Assembly: GCF_026914185.1 (NCBI RefSeq)
Contig: NC_070574.1
Location: forward strand, 3,996,501-4,060,500
Reading direction: 5' to 3'
From: Puccinia triticina
Taxonomy: Eukaryota > Basidiomycota > Pucciniomycetes > Pucciniales > Pucciniaceae
DNA: 64,000 nt
The notes under the pieces: model-generated
What the model saw: only the letters and a program-made list of their open reading frames with translations
Databases searched by the model: none
Told to the model about the DNA's origin: nothing
Position numbers and translations under genes: made by a program
In this document: in pieces, positions 1 through 10,212 of the stretch
How positions within the stretch are numbered: the stretch's first letter is position 1
Layout: the number at the start of each line of letters is the position of its first letter

Positions 1-2
1 AA

Positions 3-68
3 TTGGATGGCACAGAATTGGCCAGAAGGTTTGCTGCAACTCATGTCAAGGAATACCACTCCCGGTAA
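3..68 (+). CDS. C-terminal tail of an open frame cut by the window edge
   Basis: An open frame enters at base 3 and ends at a TAA at 66-68. Its last residues are ARRFAATHVKEYHSR. The basic, aromatic ending resembles the C-terminus of retroelement polyproteins, but 21 residues are too few to name a family. An alternative is a chance frame. The DNA just downstream is AT-rich and non-coding. Confidence 0.25.
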   Translation: MDGTELARRFAATHVKEYHSR

Positions 69-250
69 AAATAATAAATAAGGAATAATCAATTCATTTC
101 TCTTCTCTTTTCTCTTTCTCATCTTCTTACACAAAAACATAAAAAAAAAACAAGATAAAAATCAAATCTATAAACAAATCAGAAACAAATCAATATAAAT
201 CAGCTTCAAATACTCTCAAATAAAAATAACTAAAATAAAATCAAGCTCAC

Positions 251-777
251 CTCTTCTCCTTTTATCACTACATCACCTTCTTCCATTTCTCCTTCCTCTT
301 TCTCTTTCTCTTTCTCTTTTCCCTTCTCCTTATCTGAAAATAAAAATCAAAAGACATAAAAGAAAATTAAAAGCATAGTATTAGTAAAAATCCTAAATAA
401 AGAATAAGGAAAAATAGAACTTACCATCAGCCCTTATCCTCTCCATTTCTTCTTCTACTCTCCACCCATCCTCTTCTTCTTCCACCTGGTCCCTCATCCT
501 TAATAATTCCAGGGCATTCCTCTCCTCAGTTTCCTCTATCATGGCATCTATTATGGAATGAGTATCCATCTAAAAATAAAAATAAAAACAGGGATAGAAA
601 CATTAGTATTATAATCAACTCTCTCTTTCTAAATTTTTGTCATATACATACAGAATCCAGTCGACATACATGTGCAAAAGCGTCGTGGAACGCGTGCGTT
701 TTGTGCAGCAACCGGGTCGTCCAGGTCCTTGCAAGCAAAGGAAAGGAGTCCTTGTTGGATTTAATGGCGTAAGGCAT
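251..777 (-). CDS. hypothetical three-exon gene, acidic and Lys/Glu-rich C-terminal part
   Basis: I do not recognise this gene. On the minus strand an ATG at 777 opens exon 777-652, followed by a GTATGT donor. A TTTTTAG acceptor leads to exon 569-425 with a GTAAGT donor. A TTTTCAG acceptor then leads to exon 333-251 with a GTGAGC donor. The three exons keep one frame (126, 145 and 83 nt). The product starts MPYAIKSNKDSFPLLARTW and then becomes very rich in Glu, Lys and Arg, with a KEKEKEKEE run that suggests a charged helix or coiled coil. A further exon below 245 is likely but not resolved. A retroelement accessory gene is possible given the surroundings. The exon chain is my inference from splice sites and frame. 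Confidence 0.4.
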
Positions 778-1006
778 CGACATCTTCGGGCTTAAAGCTA
801 TCCCTCATGCCGGCGTTGTACGCGTGGACGTTGGCGACAAACAAGTGCGCTCTTCGAATAGAGAACGGGATTTCATAAGAAGGTCTAATAGCAGCCTCCT
901 TGTCGAGTTGCGATGACAATACGGAGGTATCAGACGGTTGATTCAGAGAAGTACTAAGGTTTTCTTGAGACGACGATGGCGGGGAGGAGGCATTGAAGAG
1001 CAACAT
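761..1006 (-). CDS. hypothetical ORF, possibly a 5' exon of the neighbouring gene
   Basis: An 81-codon minus-strand frame starts at the ATG at 1006. It has a Ser/Pro/Gln-rich N-terminus followed by a more ordered stretch (RRAHLFVANVHAYNAGMRD). It overlaps the first exon of the 777-251 gene in another frame, so it may be an upstream exon of a longer transcript or may be non-coding. No domain is recognised. Confidence 0.2.
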   Translation of the reverse strand: MLLFNASSPPSSSQENLSTSLNQPSDTSVLSSQLDKEAAIRPSYEIPFSIRRAHLFVANVHAYNAGMRDSFKPEDVDALRH

Positions 1007-1019
1007 TACGAATAACAAT

Positions 1020-2029
1020 TAATAACGGAATTCTTTCCATTGGCCGACGACCTGGCCTTATAGCTACTTACTCCGTTCTTTCTATGACATCAATATTTAC
1101 GCTTTCATTCCTCTGGAGCAGATTGGCGCGGATTCTCTTTCATTTTCTTAATATTGACTCTGGTGTTTGACCCAGTTTAATCTACCTTTTGATCTCTTCT
1201 GGCGCGTAAATACCGCGATCATTTCATTTAAAACACTTTTCAGACGATTGGCCAGACTCAGGAGTCCATTTGGACAGTCCCTCGGCGGTATCTTCAGGAT
1301 ATTTCATTATGTATCCCTCAAATTTCAACTCCACCGCGGCGGAAACCGCGGAAATCATAATGAAACTTTGGATCGTTCCAATAACAAATCGGCTGGCTGC
1401 AAAATTAACATTACACCTTTCACGTTCCATCTTTTTGATCTCGCCTTTCATTTGAACTCGGTTTTAGCCGATTCTATCGAGCGGTTTTGGAATTACAAGC
1501 GCTCAAAGTTTTGTCAGGATTTACGCGGACTCATTTACGGTGTTCATTCAGCTTTCACGGTTGCCCATTGGCCGAATTAACCTTTAATATTGATCGGTTG
1601 TCATTTCATCTTCTCCTTCTTGCCTTTTTAATGGACTCGGAATCAGAGCTTTTCATCGACGGACAGTCAAGTTATACCCAACAACATATTGCCTTCTATT
1701 TACGCGGTGTTACTACTACGCGCACCCACGGATCTTGCTTGGATCTTTAACCGGCCCTACACAATCGAAACTTAACCTTCAAAAAGAAGTAGTATATACC
1801 ATTTTAATCTATGGAATCGGCTCTTTCGAATGAGCCCGTTTTGAAGAAAATTCCTCGAGCCGTTCCGAAGTTACAGGTTGACTATTTCCTTTCTTTTTTT
1901 CCAGCGTTCTGCATGTGCGCCTCCCGCTTGGAGCCCCCGCTCAGACAACAGGACCCCTCTTTCAACAGCACACACGCATGGACACAGGTTCCATTCCCCA
2001 TCTGGACAAAAATTAAGGCTTTTTTGTCG
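1020..2029. other. region without a supported gene
   Basis: Several open frames exist on both strands, including one of 137 codons at 1167-1580. None shows a recognisable motif, plausible splice sites or a frame clearly better than its shadows. Composition is unlike the AT-rich flanks. It may be the decayed 5' part of the retroelement that follows, but no matching 5' LTR was found. Confidence 0.3.
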
Positions 2030-2207
2030 AAATGGTGAATTCTAAAGTGCCCAGTACTGAACATTCCTCCATCATCATTCATTCATTCTTTATCATCCTG
2101 GATCATCTTTTCTGGGAATCATCATTGATTTCAGGCATTCCTGAAAACCAATCATTCTTCTCCATCATCAATCATGGAATTCTTCTAAATCATTCTTCTC
2201 CACCATC

Positions 2208-2498
2208 ATGGTCAGTTTCCCTGTGGACCCCACTCCTGAAAATCAAACCTCTTCAACCATTCCCAAACAGAAGAATTATAAGTGTTTATGTTGCTTTCAG
2301 AAGGGTCACACCATCACTAGGTGTCATCTAGTTTCTTATGATAAACAGAAAGGATTGATTAGGCAGACTAGTAATACTGGCATATGGCTTTCAGATAATT
2401 CCTACATCCCTTTAGATTTTTCTAGGTCTGTGAAAAGCTTAGTCGAACTTCTAGTAGCTGCTGGGACGCTTTCAGAAACCACCCAATTGGAACAATAA
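2208..2498 (+). pseudogene. retrotransposon Gag remnant with a CCHC zinc knuckle
   Basis: This 96-residue ORF contains CLCCFQKGHTITRC, which fits the C-x2-C-x4-H-x4-C retroviral-type zinc knuckle that binds element RNA. After the knuckle comes NTGIWLSDNSYIPLDF. Many Ty3-type Gag proteins have a comparable leucine/proline segment before their C-terminus. The usual capsid portion upstream is missing or frameshifted, so only the nucleocapsid end survives. It sits about 600 bp upstream of the polypurine tract with no pol between. Confidence 0.55.
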
Positions 2499-2794
2499 CA
2501 CTCTTTGGACAGCTTATCAACCTCTCTGGACTTCAAATTCTCTTCACAGGACTCTACATTATATATTCAGACACTTCAGAAATTCAGTCATTCAACTCCA
2601 AATCATTCACAACCTTCAGAAATTACAATTATCAACCCCATCATTCATCATCATTTCATTGCATTCTTCCTTGGTCTCATTTTAGGCAGGAAAATTATTG
2701 TATTCTTCAGAGTGGAATTTAGTCTAATATGTGTCTGTCTCAAGGATATTGCCTTCAGCAGAGTTAGATCTTCTTAAACATTCACCCCTCATTG

Positions 2795-3060
2795 ATAATT
2801 GGACCTTCTTTTGGATACTGGACTATGAATACTCTGGATACATAGGACTATTGGACTTTGGATTGGACTTGGATACCTTGGACTCAGATATACTGGACTT
2901 GCATTATACTTGGATTCTATTTGGCTTTGGATACTGGACTCTTTGGACTTGGACACTGGACTCTGGATTTGGACTACTACTCAGGACTTTGTATTTCACC
3001 CTTTGGAGGAAGAACACTGGACTTTGGACTCTTGGACTCAACATTCTTCAACTCTTTCTG
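2795..3060 (+). repeat. degenerate TTGGACT/GGATACTGGACT simple-sequence tract
   Basis: The motifs GGACT, TTGGACT and GGATACTGGACT recur roughly every 7 to 15 bp across about 260 bp in one orientation. The tract lies between the gag remnant and the polypurine tract of the LTR element. It gives rise to several spurious long frames rich in W, L and D. Confidence 0.7.
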
Positions 3061-3115
3061 GATCACTCTTCTCTTTGGTGCATTGCCTGGGGACAGACAA
3101 TAAGTTGGGGGAGGA

Positions 3116-4020
3116 TGTGGTGCTCCATTCCAAACTATAAGTAGTATTTTATTGCTTTCCTTTACATATATTCATCATTACATTACCCATTTCCCCATAA
3201 CCCTTCACAAATCCCTCATTATTATTGCATATTCAGATTCTACGCCAAATTTCACCTATAGTCACTCACACACAGTACCCCTTTATCTTCTATAGTTCAA
3301 TAGTTATAAAGGATATAAGACTTACAGAAACCTTACAGTCTTCATTAGTTACAATACTCATTTCATTAGTAACTTAGTTGAATCATTACATCACATTCTT
3401 TTCACAGCTATTTTATCACATGCTAAACCCTTTACATACATTGCTCATTATGTAGTATGTCTATTGTACACATTACATCATTGGATCTGTGCTTATCCCT
3501 TTCAGTAGTGCTCATCATTACAAGTTGTTACTATGTTCACATCACCTTCCCCATTTGTACAAGCTTTTATTCCCATAACCAGAACCTTTCCCCATTTGTA
3601 TAACCTTCATTCCCATAGCCAGAACTCCTCATTGTCTGTGCTCATCCTTCCTTCATATAAGAACTGTCCTTCCCCCTCACTTGTACCTTATGCAGAATTT
3701 ATAGAGGATTTTAGATACAGAAATTATAGTGCCCATTCTCATCAACCCATTGCCATTGAATCATTGCCAACTGCTTTCCCCCTTCAACCATTGCTCCAAC
3801 CCTCTCACCCTCAGTAGACAGTAGTCAGCTCATAGTACTAGCTCCTAAGATCAAGTAGAAATCAGCCACACCTTTTCTTCTTTTTCTTAGTGTTACTCTC
3901 ATCCCCTCAGCATTAGTCAGGAAGGCAGCCTCATCAGCACCCTTGCATAGCTTACATTAGTACTAGTGTTGCTATTTATTTCCCTTCCAAGCTCTATTCT
4001 CCCCTTTGAGTAGTTCCACA
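3116..4020 (+). repeat. 3' long terminal repeat
   Basis: The repeat begins TGTGGTGCTCC right after the polypurine tract and ends GTAGTTCCACA, giving the TG...CA termini of an LTR. An inverted, diverged full-length copy is at 41125-42045. The base quartet following the terminus is CCGG (4021-4024). Confidence 0.7.
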
Positions 4021-4022
4021 CC

Positions 4023-4616
4023 GGCCCTGAAGTGCCCAAGAAGTGTCTCGGGAGTGGGACCCCAGTGACACACCAGCCTCATGTGTTCCAAGGTTCATAT
4101 CAGCCACCCGTGCAATCAAAGAAAGAACAGCGCAAGAAAGGGAACAAACTTACCCATGAAGACGAGATACTCAACAGGAAAGCCGCCGATCCTGTTGGTA
4201 AATGCCATCCGAGACGCCTTGTCTTGGTTGGGATATACTGTTCGGGCCTTCTTCTTTGTCAAGAGCAGGCGGGCCGTCAACTCGTCTCGGATGGTGGAGA
4301 TTGGATGTCGAGTTCCAGTCATTGCGTGGATATGATTCTGGATTTTGTCCAGATAGAGGGTTGGTTTGGCTTTGGGCGCGGCCAAGACAAACTCCGCCTC
4401 TTCACGGGTGAAGGCCAATGGGCGGCCACGCTGGTCGTATAGGGCGGGATCCCTCACAACATCTCTGGTTTGGCGGTATAGGTTGTTCCAGCGGGTGAGC
4501 GATTCGGCTAATATGTTGTAGTTGATCAGGTTGTTGATCTCTGCGAGGGACTTCCCTTGCTGGCTGAGCTTAACCACGATGGCTTTGACCTCCTGCGGAT
4601 ATTTCACAAACGCCAT
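4023..4616 (-). pseudogene. Tc1/mariner-like transposase remnant
   Basis: From an ATG at 4616 the minus strand encodes an N-terminal helix-turn-helix region with the words PQEVKAIVVKLSQQGKSLAEI and TRWNNLYRQTRD. This is typical of fungal Tc1-like transposases, which bind their terminal repeats through this part. It is followed by TREEAEFVL and the second helical DNA-binding segment. A good donor (G/GTAAGT) follows the sequence YLVFM near 4157. Beyond it, AGVSLGSHSRDTSWALQGR (about 4080-4023) resembles the part after the first catalytic Asp. The frame then stops at the CCGG where the LTR at 3116-4020 ends, so the retroelement seems to have inserted into this gene. The rest of the DDE core is absent. 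Confidence 0.6.
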
Positions 4617-4629
4617 TGTACCGCTAACC

Positions 4630-5060
4630 TAATCAAAAGGACCGCGGATAATGGGAGCCGGGGACAAGGTGGGAGGCGACAACAACTTGTCAGTGGTTGA
4701 TCCGGCGGTCCATCAATGCAAAAAAAAGGAAAAAAAGGGGGTGGCTCACCAATGGATATTTTGTTTTGGCCGGGTGCTGGATGGGCTCCTGGGCGGTGGC
4801 TGGGATGTCTGGCCTGGGCAATTGCAGAGCAGACATCAGTGGTTGATCCGGCGGGTGATGGGGGCAAAAAAGGGGAAAAAGGGTGGCGGCTTACCGGTGA
4901 AAGAAAATTTTTGGGCGGTTGCTGGATTGGTTCCTGGCTGGGGGCTGGGGGCGGCTGGGCAGTGGTTGGGTCCGGCGGGGGGGATTCGGCCGGGGGGCAT
5001 TTCCAATGGCAGAGGTGGAAGGTGATATGGGATATGGTCAAGGGCAAAGGGGCTGGAAGA
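4630..5060. repeat. G-rich region with an imperfect direct duplication of about 150 bp
   Basis: The word CAGTGGTTGATCCGGCGG occurs near 4691 and again near 4838. Each is followed by an A/G-rich run and by a copy of GGATGGGCTCCTGG or GGATTGGTTCCTGG. Frames on both strands are open only because of low complexity. The region lies just upstream of the Tc1-like transposase start and may be its promoter side. Confidence 0.45.
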
Positions 5061-5430
5061 TGAGAAGAATTGGAAGAATACAGGGGGTGTGGCTGAAGCG
5101 AAAAAGTTTGTCTGTCGGATTTTCAGCCTTGCCCACCCGCAAGCTTTTTTGGTATTGCTGTATCTTGCAGGATATTCCTTGTAGAGAACACTGGGAAGGT
5201 AAATCGTTTTGGAAATCTGTTGACATCAACTGCCAGAAATTCTTTGATGAAAATCCCAGACCTTCCAGCGGAAGATTGACAATTGAATTGTGATATCTAA
5301 TTTATTTGCCAACTTTGCTATTTTCTGTGGCAGAAATATCCTCTGCTTTTTCTCCATCACTGTTTATTGAACACATTTTTTATCCTGACAACAGATCAAT
5401 TTTTTTGTGTCTTTGAATATTATAAATCAA
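5061..5430. other. AT-rich spacer without a supported gene
   Basis: No convincing coding frame or repeat is seen here. The segment ends in TAAATCAA (5423-5430), the left target duplication of the next element. Confidence 0.4.
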
Positions 5431-5649
5431 GGGACTTGGAAAAACGACTCCCATAAATTGGGAAAACAACTCCCATACGTCGCCGGGACCGGGTTTGGGA
5501 GTGCAACGTATGCGAGTCGTTTTTTTTCCTAATTATATATTTTTTTGGGAGTTGTCCGCACAATTTTTATTATTATTTTTTTGACAATAGAAAAGGGAGT
5601 CGGCTGCCTAATTGGCCTTCCGCAGAACACAATTTTGGGAGTCGTCCGC

Positions 5650-5880
5650 GTGCACCGGTAGTTACCCCCATATGAAATTATTACGCGGCATGTAACCCCA
5701 TATGAAATTGTTACACAGCATGTAAACCCCGTATAACATTGTTGCACGGTATTTAAACCCCGTGTAACAATATTGTTACACGGCATGTAACCCCCATATA
5801 GCATTGTTACGTGGCATGTAAACCCCGTATAACATTGTTGCATGGCATTTAACCCCCGTATAACATGTTACACCCCATGT
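5650..5880. repeat. minisatellite, about 31-bp unit
   Basis: Seven or more degenerate units read GTAACCCCCATATAGCATTG followed by TTACGTGGCAT. They differ mostly by C/T and G/A changes. Weaker copies of CATGTAACCCCC continue to about 6250. The array lies inside the left half of the 5431-7262 element. Confidence 0.65.
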
Positions 5881-6559
5881 AAAATTCACAATAAGTAACT
5901 CATGTATCAATCTTGTGCAACATGTAACATGTTCCCACATCACACAATTCCCATGAAACATGTTTTTGTAACACACAACCCCCATGTAGGATGTTCCCGC
6001 AACATGTAACCCCCAAGTCCCCCGCATGAATGTCCCGCACCATGTAACCCCCATGCAAGAAGTTTGCAAACATTGTGACATGTGTATAACATGTAACATG
6101 TATGCACCAACCGCGACATGCACAAACACCATGTAACCTGTAAGCAACAAGTACGCACACCACAAAACCCATTTCCACACGCAACATTCAACATGTAACA
6201 TGTAGCCCAGCATTTAACATTTAAACATCATGTAATACTTCACCCCCAATGTACCAATTTGATAGGGTTATGTAACCAGGGGGTGCGCGGACCGCCATTG
6301 GAGCAGAAGGCTGGACGGAAAGTGCTGTAAAAAATGCAAACGTCAGCGGAAACATGTAAAAATTGCGCCATTTGAAAGTAGAGATTCAGGCGGTTCTTTT
6401 GAGCCAATAAAAATGGACATAAAGCTCAGGGGAACCGGGTCTAAATGAGGTTTGAAGTTGGTAATGCATGATGACTAACATGCAGCCCTCAGATGTAATG
6501 TTCTGATTACATAATATATACATAATTTTCATAGCACATAGTGTATACAGCATATAAAT

Positions 6560-7080
6560 ATGACTGAGCTTCTTAGACTGTTTGGTTGTGTAACAAAAAA
6601 GTTATACAGTTAGTGGTAATTTCCTACTGAGCCAATCACACCCCCCTAATATCTCATGTTATGATGACACACTATTGATAATAATCCAATAGAACAGATA
6701 ACATGCATCATTAAAATTTTCCTGGATGTTTGAGACTGTTTGGTTTGGTAACAAAAAAGTTGTGTGGTTAGCAGTCATTTTCCTACTTTGTCTGCACACC
6801 CCTCATATCTCATGTTCTGATGGCACAATATTGCTAAATATTTCAGGTGTTTCATTTTATGCATATTTCTCTGTGATCTGAAATTTTTATGCATGTGGTG
6901 TGTGGGAAACAAAAGTTATGAATATGGCGGATCATAAAATGTGCACCCCTCATATCTCATGTTTTGGTGGCACACTATTGCTATAAATTTGAAGGGGTTC
7001 AATTTATGCACAATCCTCTTTTGTATCAAATTTTTACGCATGTAATGCATGGTAAAAAAAGTTATGGGTCGGATGATAAA
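6560..7080. repeat. internal direct repeats, about 190 bp, near the right end of element copy 1
   Basis: The words AGACTGTTTGG, CACCCCTCATATCTCATGTT and ATGCATGTGGTGTGTGG recur in the same order two to three times. The same words recur at 9560-10010 in the second copy of this transposon family, so the array is a family trait. Confidence 0.6.
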
Positions 7081-7270
7081 AAAAATATAACTAATTAGTC
7101 GCAACGACTCCCAAAAAAAAATCTGTTTTAGGAAAACGACTCCCAAAAAGTGCCGTAGCCCAAAAAAGGGGCTAGGTCGACGTCCGGACCCGTTCGCGAT
7201 TTGGTCCCGGCGACATATGGGAATTGTTTTCCCAATTTATGGGAGTCGTTTTTCCAAGTCCCTAAATCAA

Positions 7271-7971
7271 TGATGCTTTGAACTTTCACAACTGATAAGG
7301 TCAATTGACCTTGTTGGAATTCTGGGATCCTAACTTCTGCTTCTTTTCCCTATTTTATTTCTTGAATACTACGAGCTTCCTGATCAGACATCTCATCAAC
7401 CTGAATCACATTATGCTATAGTCTGTCTCCATTATTGATATGGAGTCAACCCGCATATGTCCTTGCAGTTTTAGAACCCTCACCCCCCAGTCCTGCGCAG
7501 TGTCAAATCAAAATTGCACTTTAATGTTTTGGAAAAGAACCCTTGTTAGATTATGAATATCCCGGCCAACTATTATGAATACGCAGCAATGATTGTCAAT
7601 TCTCACCAGCATTTGAAAAGTACCAGTCAAAACCCTAACCCCAGTTTGAACCGTCATCAAAAGAAATTCAGGCACGCACAACCTTACTGGTCTTTTCCTC
7701 ACGCGGTTAACATCAAATCAATCGTGAGGAAGAGACTAGTAAGCATGTCATCATCATCTTGTATCCTCAAGACACCAAAAACATCAATTTTAACCCAAAA
7801 CTTTATCATCATCCTCATTCTTTTCTATCTCCCTTCTTCCCTAAAAACTAGGCATTAAACCTCTTGCACACGTCCCTCACTGTCATCACCATCAAACCAA
7901 AACCAATCTTAAACAATCCCTGCATTATTGCAGGTATGCTTTTCTCATTCTTCTCATTGTGTACATAACTA
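7271..7971. other. spacer without a supported gene
   Basis: Short frames only (the longest is about 100 codons near 7553) with no motif. At 7973 the sequence GGGGGTTGAGAAATCAACTC begins. It looks like one end of a further element into which the next transposon inserted. Confidence 0.35.
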
Positions 7972-8481
7972 TAGGGGGTTGAGAAATCAACTCCCACAAA
8001 TTAAAAAAGGGTCTTGGAAAAACGACTCCCAACTTTTGGGAAAACGACTCCCATATGTCCGAGCAGCTATTTTTGGACCAGTGCTTGACGTCGACCTAGA
8101 CCCTTTTTTGGGTACGGCATTTTTGGGAGTCGTTGACCCAAAATAATCTTATTTTGGGAGTCGTCCCCACTAATTTTTATGAATATTTTTAATGTTTTTT
8201 TCTCGGGGGGTTTGGGAGTCATTCACCCAAAACGAGTGCCCCCTGCTTCCCTCCTTCTACCCTCCTAACAAAAACCCCCCAATCTTCTTGGCTTTCACCC
8301 GGCGACTTGATCACTTTGTGGCCCTAGAATTATCCTCCCCTGACGTCTTCCCTGCCCCTTCCCTACAAAAGAGCTGGAAGCTAAATGCCAACCCAGAGGC
8401 ACGAGGTTGGGAGGCAAGATACTCTGATTGTTTTGCTCAAACAGGTGGAAGAAAGCTCCTCTTTCCTGATAAGAGTTGTAA

Positions 8482-9348
8482 GGGCCTGTACCATAGCGGC
8501 TCAAAAAGCTGTTTTTTGGCCGTAAAACGACTTTCCTCACGAAAAACAGTTTCCCCTCAAAAACGTGTACCACAGCACCTGTTTTTGGGGGAAACCAGAA
8601 CTTGTTTTTTGCTCAAAATGATCAATTTCCAGAAACAGGTCTGACCCTGTTTCTCATGTGTGTTTTCCTTCTGCTGAGCCCCCTCCAACCAAGACACCGG
8701 GGCCTCTCTTGGCCAATGCAACATGTGTATTGGTCTCTCTCTCATCTCGGACCAATGCAACATATGTATTGGTCCATCTCTCACCTCGGACCGACCCATG
8801 ATCACCTTGGACCGAGCCAACAACTCGGTCCGTCTATCCTCCCAGACTGATATTATCAGTCTGAGAGGAATTCTCTCCTTCCTCTGCGACCAATACAACT
8901 AGATTGGTTGGAGAGGAAGAGAGAGGGTTCTGCCACCGATACTATGTATTGAGTAGCTCTCTCCCCCTTCCTCTTGGACCGCTCTATTGGATTGGTCCAA
9001 GAGGAATCCTCCCCTTCTTCCTCTCTGCCCGATAAATTGGTCCAAGAGGAAGAAGGGGAGTGTTCCCCTCAGATCAATACATTGTATTGGTCTGATGGGA
9101 TCTCATCTTGGACCGATACACAATGAATGTATTGGTCTAGTGTTGAGGACCTTCCATCCCCCCTGGACCCATGTGTTATGTATTTATGTATGTACATACA
9201 CAGTTTGGGCCGGGAGAGAAGTGCAGGAAGCCTGCAGTTGGGTACACGATTATGGGAGGCTGTTTTTACCTCTTGCTAAACTGAATATTGAAAAAAAGAA
9301 AACTGTTTTCCTCGCGCAGGAAAAACAGATTTTGTATGGTACAGGCCC
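8482..9348. mobile_element. PIF/Harbinger-like non-autonomous element with TAA target duplication
   Basis: Terminal inverted repeats GGGCCTGTACCATA and TATGGTACAGGCCC are flanked by TAA on both sides (8479-8481 and 9349-9351). A 3-bp TWA duplication and GGG/GGC-type ends are typical of PIF/Harbinger elements. Related ends occur at 34563-35593 and 32466. The interior is an array of short palindromes rather than a gene. It sits inside the 8009-10204 transposon, so it is the younger insertion. Confidence 0.75.
8695..9165. repeat. array of short hairpins (GGACCAATACA...TGTATTGGTCC type)
   Basis: About eight successive units are each a small inverted repeat, spaced by CT- or GA-rich linkers. Examples are GACCAATGCA...TGTATTGGTC, AGACTGATA...ATCAGTCT, GATCAATACA...TGTATTGGTC and GGACCGATACA...TGTATTGGTC. 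When one arm changes the other often changes with it. Confidence 0.65.
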
Positions 9349-10212
9349 TAAATTTTACTAGTATTTCCATTTGTAGTTTTCATGTATTGGTGGTTGTTCT
9401 AGTCTTTTTTGAATAAATATTTTGATTAGTCCTCTCTAGTATTTTTTTAATAAACGTTTTTTATTTTCTTGTCCTTATTATTTCTGGCAGCTCTGAGAGT
9501 TTGTGTCATCAAACATGAGGTACAAATTGTGTGCTGGTAGGGAGCATGTCTATTGTGGAGCTGCACCCCTCATATCTCATGTTCTGATGGAACACTAATG
9601 CCACAAACCCTATAGCGCAGAGGAGTTACAGTCTTGAAATATCCCTGAAAATTGTAGACTGTTTGGGTGTGTAACACAAAAGTTACACAGTTAGCAGTCA
9701 TTTCCTACTAAGCATTCGGCACACCCCTTATGTGTCATGTTCTGATGGAAAAATAATGCCAGAAATGTTACATCACAGATTTTATGCAGTCTTAAGATAT
9801 CCCTGAAATTTGTGGACATTTTGGGTGTGTAACGCAAAAGTTACACAGTCAGCAATTATTTTCCTACTCATTTTGGCGCACATCCCTTATATCTCATTTT
9901 CTGATGGGACAATACTGCTAAAACTTTCAGTATTGTCTTTTTATGTATGTTTCTCTGTGCTCTCAAATTTTCAAGCATGTGGTAGGTGGGAGAAAGAAGT
10001 TATGGTTGTTCATGAATAAGCAAAAATATTCATAAAAATTAGTGGGGACGACTCCCAAAATAAAATTATTTTGGGTCGACGACTCCCAAAAAAGCCGTAC
10101 CCAAAAAAAGGGCCTAGGTCGACGTCGAGCGCTGGTCGAAAAATAGTCGCGCGGACGTATGGGAGCTGTTTTCCCAAAAGTTGGGAGTTGTTTTTCCAAG
10201 ACCCTTAAAAAA

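Larger units (their letters stand above)
2030..4020 (+). mobile_element. LTR retrotransposon, 3' part (gag remnant, polypurine tract, 3' LTR)
   Basis: In order this segment shows a gag-type zinc-knuckle ORF (2208-2498), a long TTGGACT-rich simple-sequence stretch, a polypurine tract (GTTGGGGGAGGA, about 3104-3115) and a 905-bp LTR (3116-4020). No protease, reverse transcriptase or integrase is seen, so the element is non-autonomous or deleted. The 5' LTR is not visible and the left boundary is approximate. A minus-strand solo copy of the LTR lies at 41125-42045. The LTR is followed at once by CCGG, as that solo copy is on both sides. Confidence 0.6.
5431..7262. mobile_element. non-autonomous DNA transposon, copy 1, TIRs and 8-bp target duplication
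   Basis: The left end reads GGGACTTGGAAAAACGACTC and the right end is its reverse complement. The inverted match extends for about 60 bp with few mismatches, as far as the CGCCGGGACC segment. TAAATCAA flanks both sides (5423-5430 and 7263-7270), an 8-bp target duplication. Subterminal regions are full of CGACTCCC words in both orientations. Inside are a 31-bp minisatellite and a set of roughly 190-bp direct repeats. No transposase frame is present, so it must be mobilised in trans. An 8-bp duplication is known for hAT and some other superfamilies; I do not assign it. Confidence 0.8.
8009..10204. mobile_element. non-autonomous DNA transposon, copy 2, TIRs and 8-bp target duplication
   Basis: The left end is GGGTCTTGGAAAAACGACTC and the right end is its reverse complement. 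The inverted repeats run about 190 bp inward, to ATTAGTGGGGACGACTCCC and beyond. TTAAAAAA flanks both sides (8001-8008 and 10205-10212). It shares with the 5431-7262 element its terminal sequence, CGACTCCC subterminal words, target-duplication length and roughly 190-bp internal repeats (9560-10010). A PIF/Harbinger-like element is nested inside at 8482-9348. No transposase is encoded. Confidence 0.8.

Noticed and set aside
1167..1580. 137-codon plus-strand frame
   Set aside because: It has no motif, overlaps an antisense frame of similar quality, and its composition does not look coding.
4604..5063. Several long overlapping frames on both strands
   Set aside because: They come from G/C-rich low complexity (Pro, Gly, Ser runs) and a local duplication, not from a recognisable protein.
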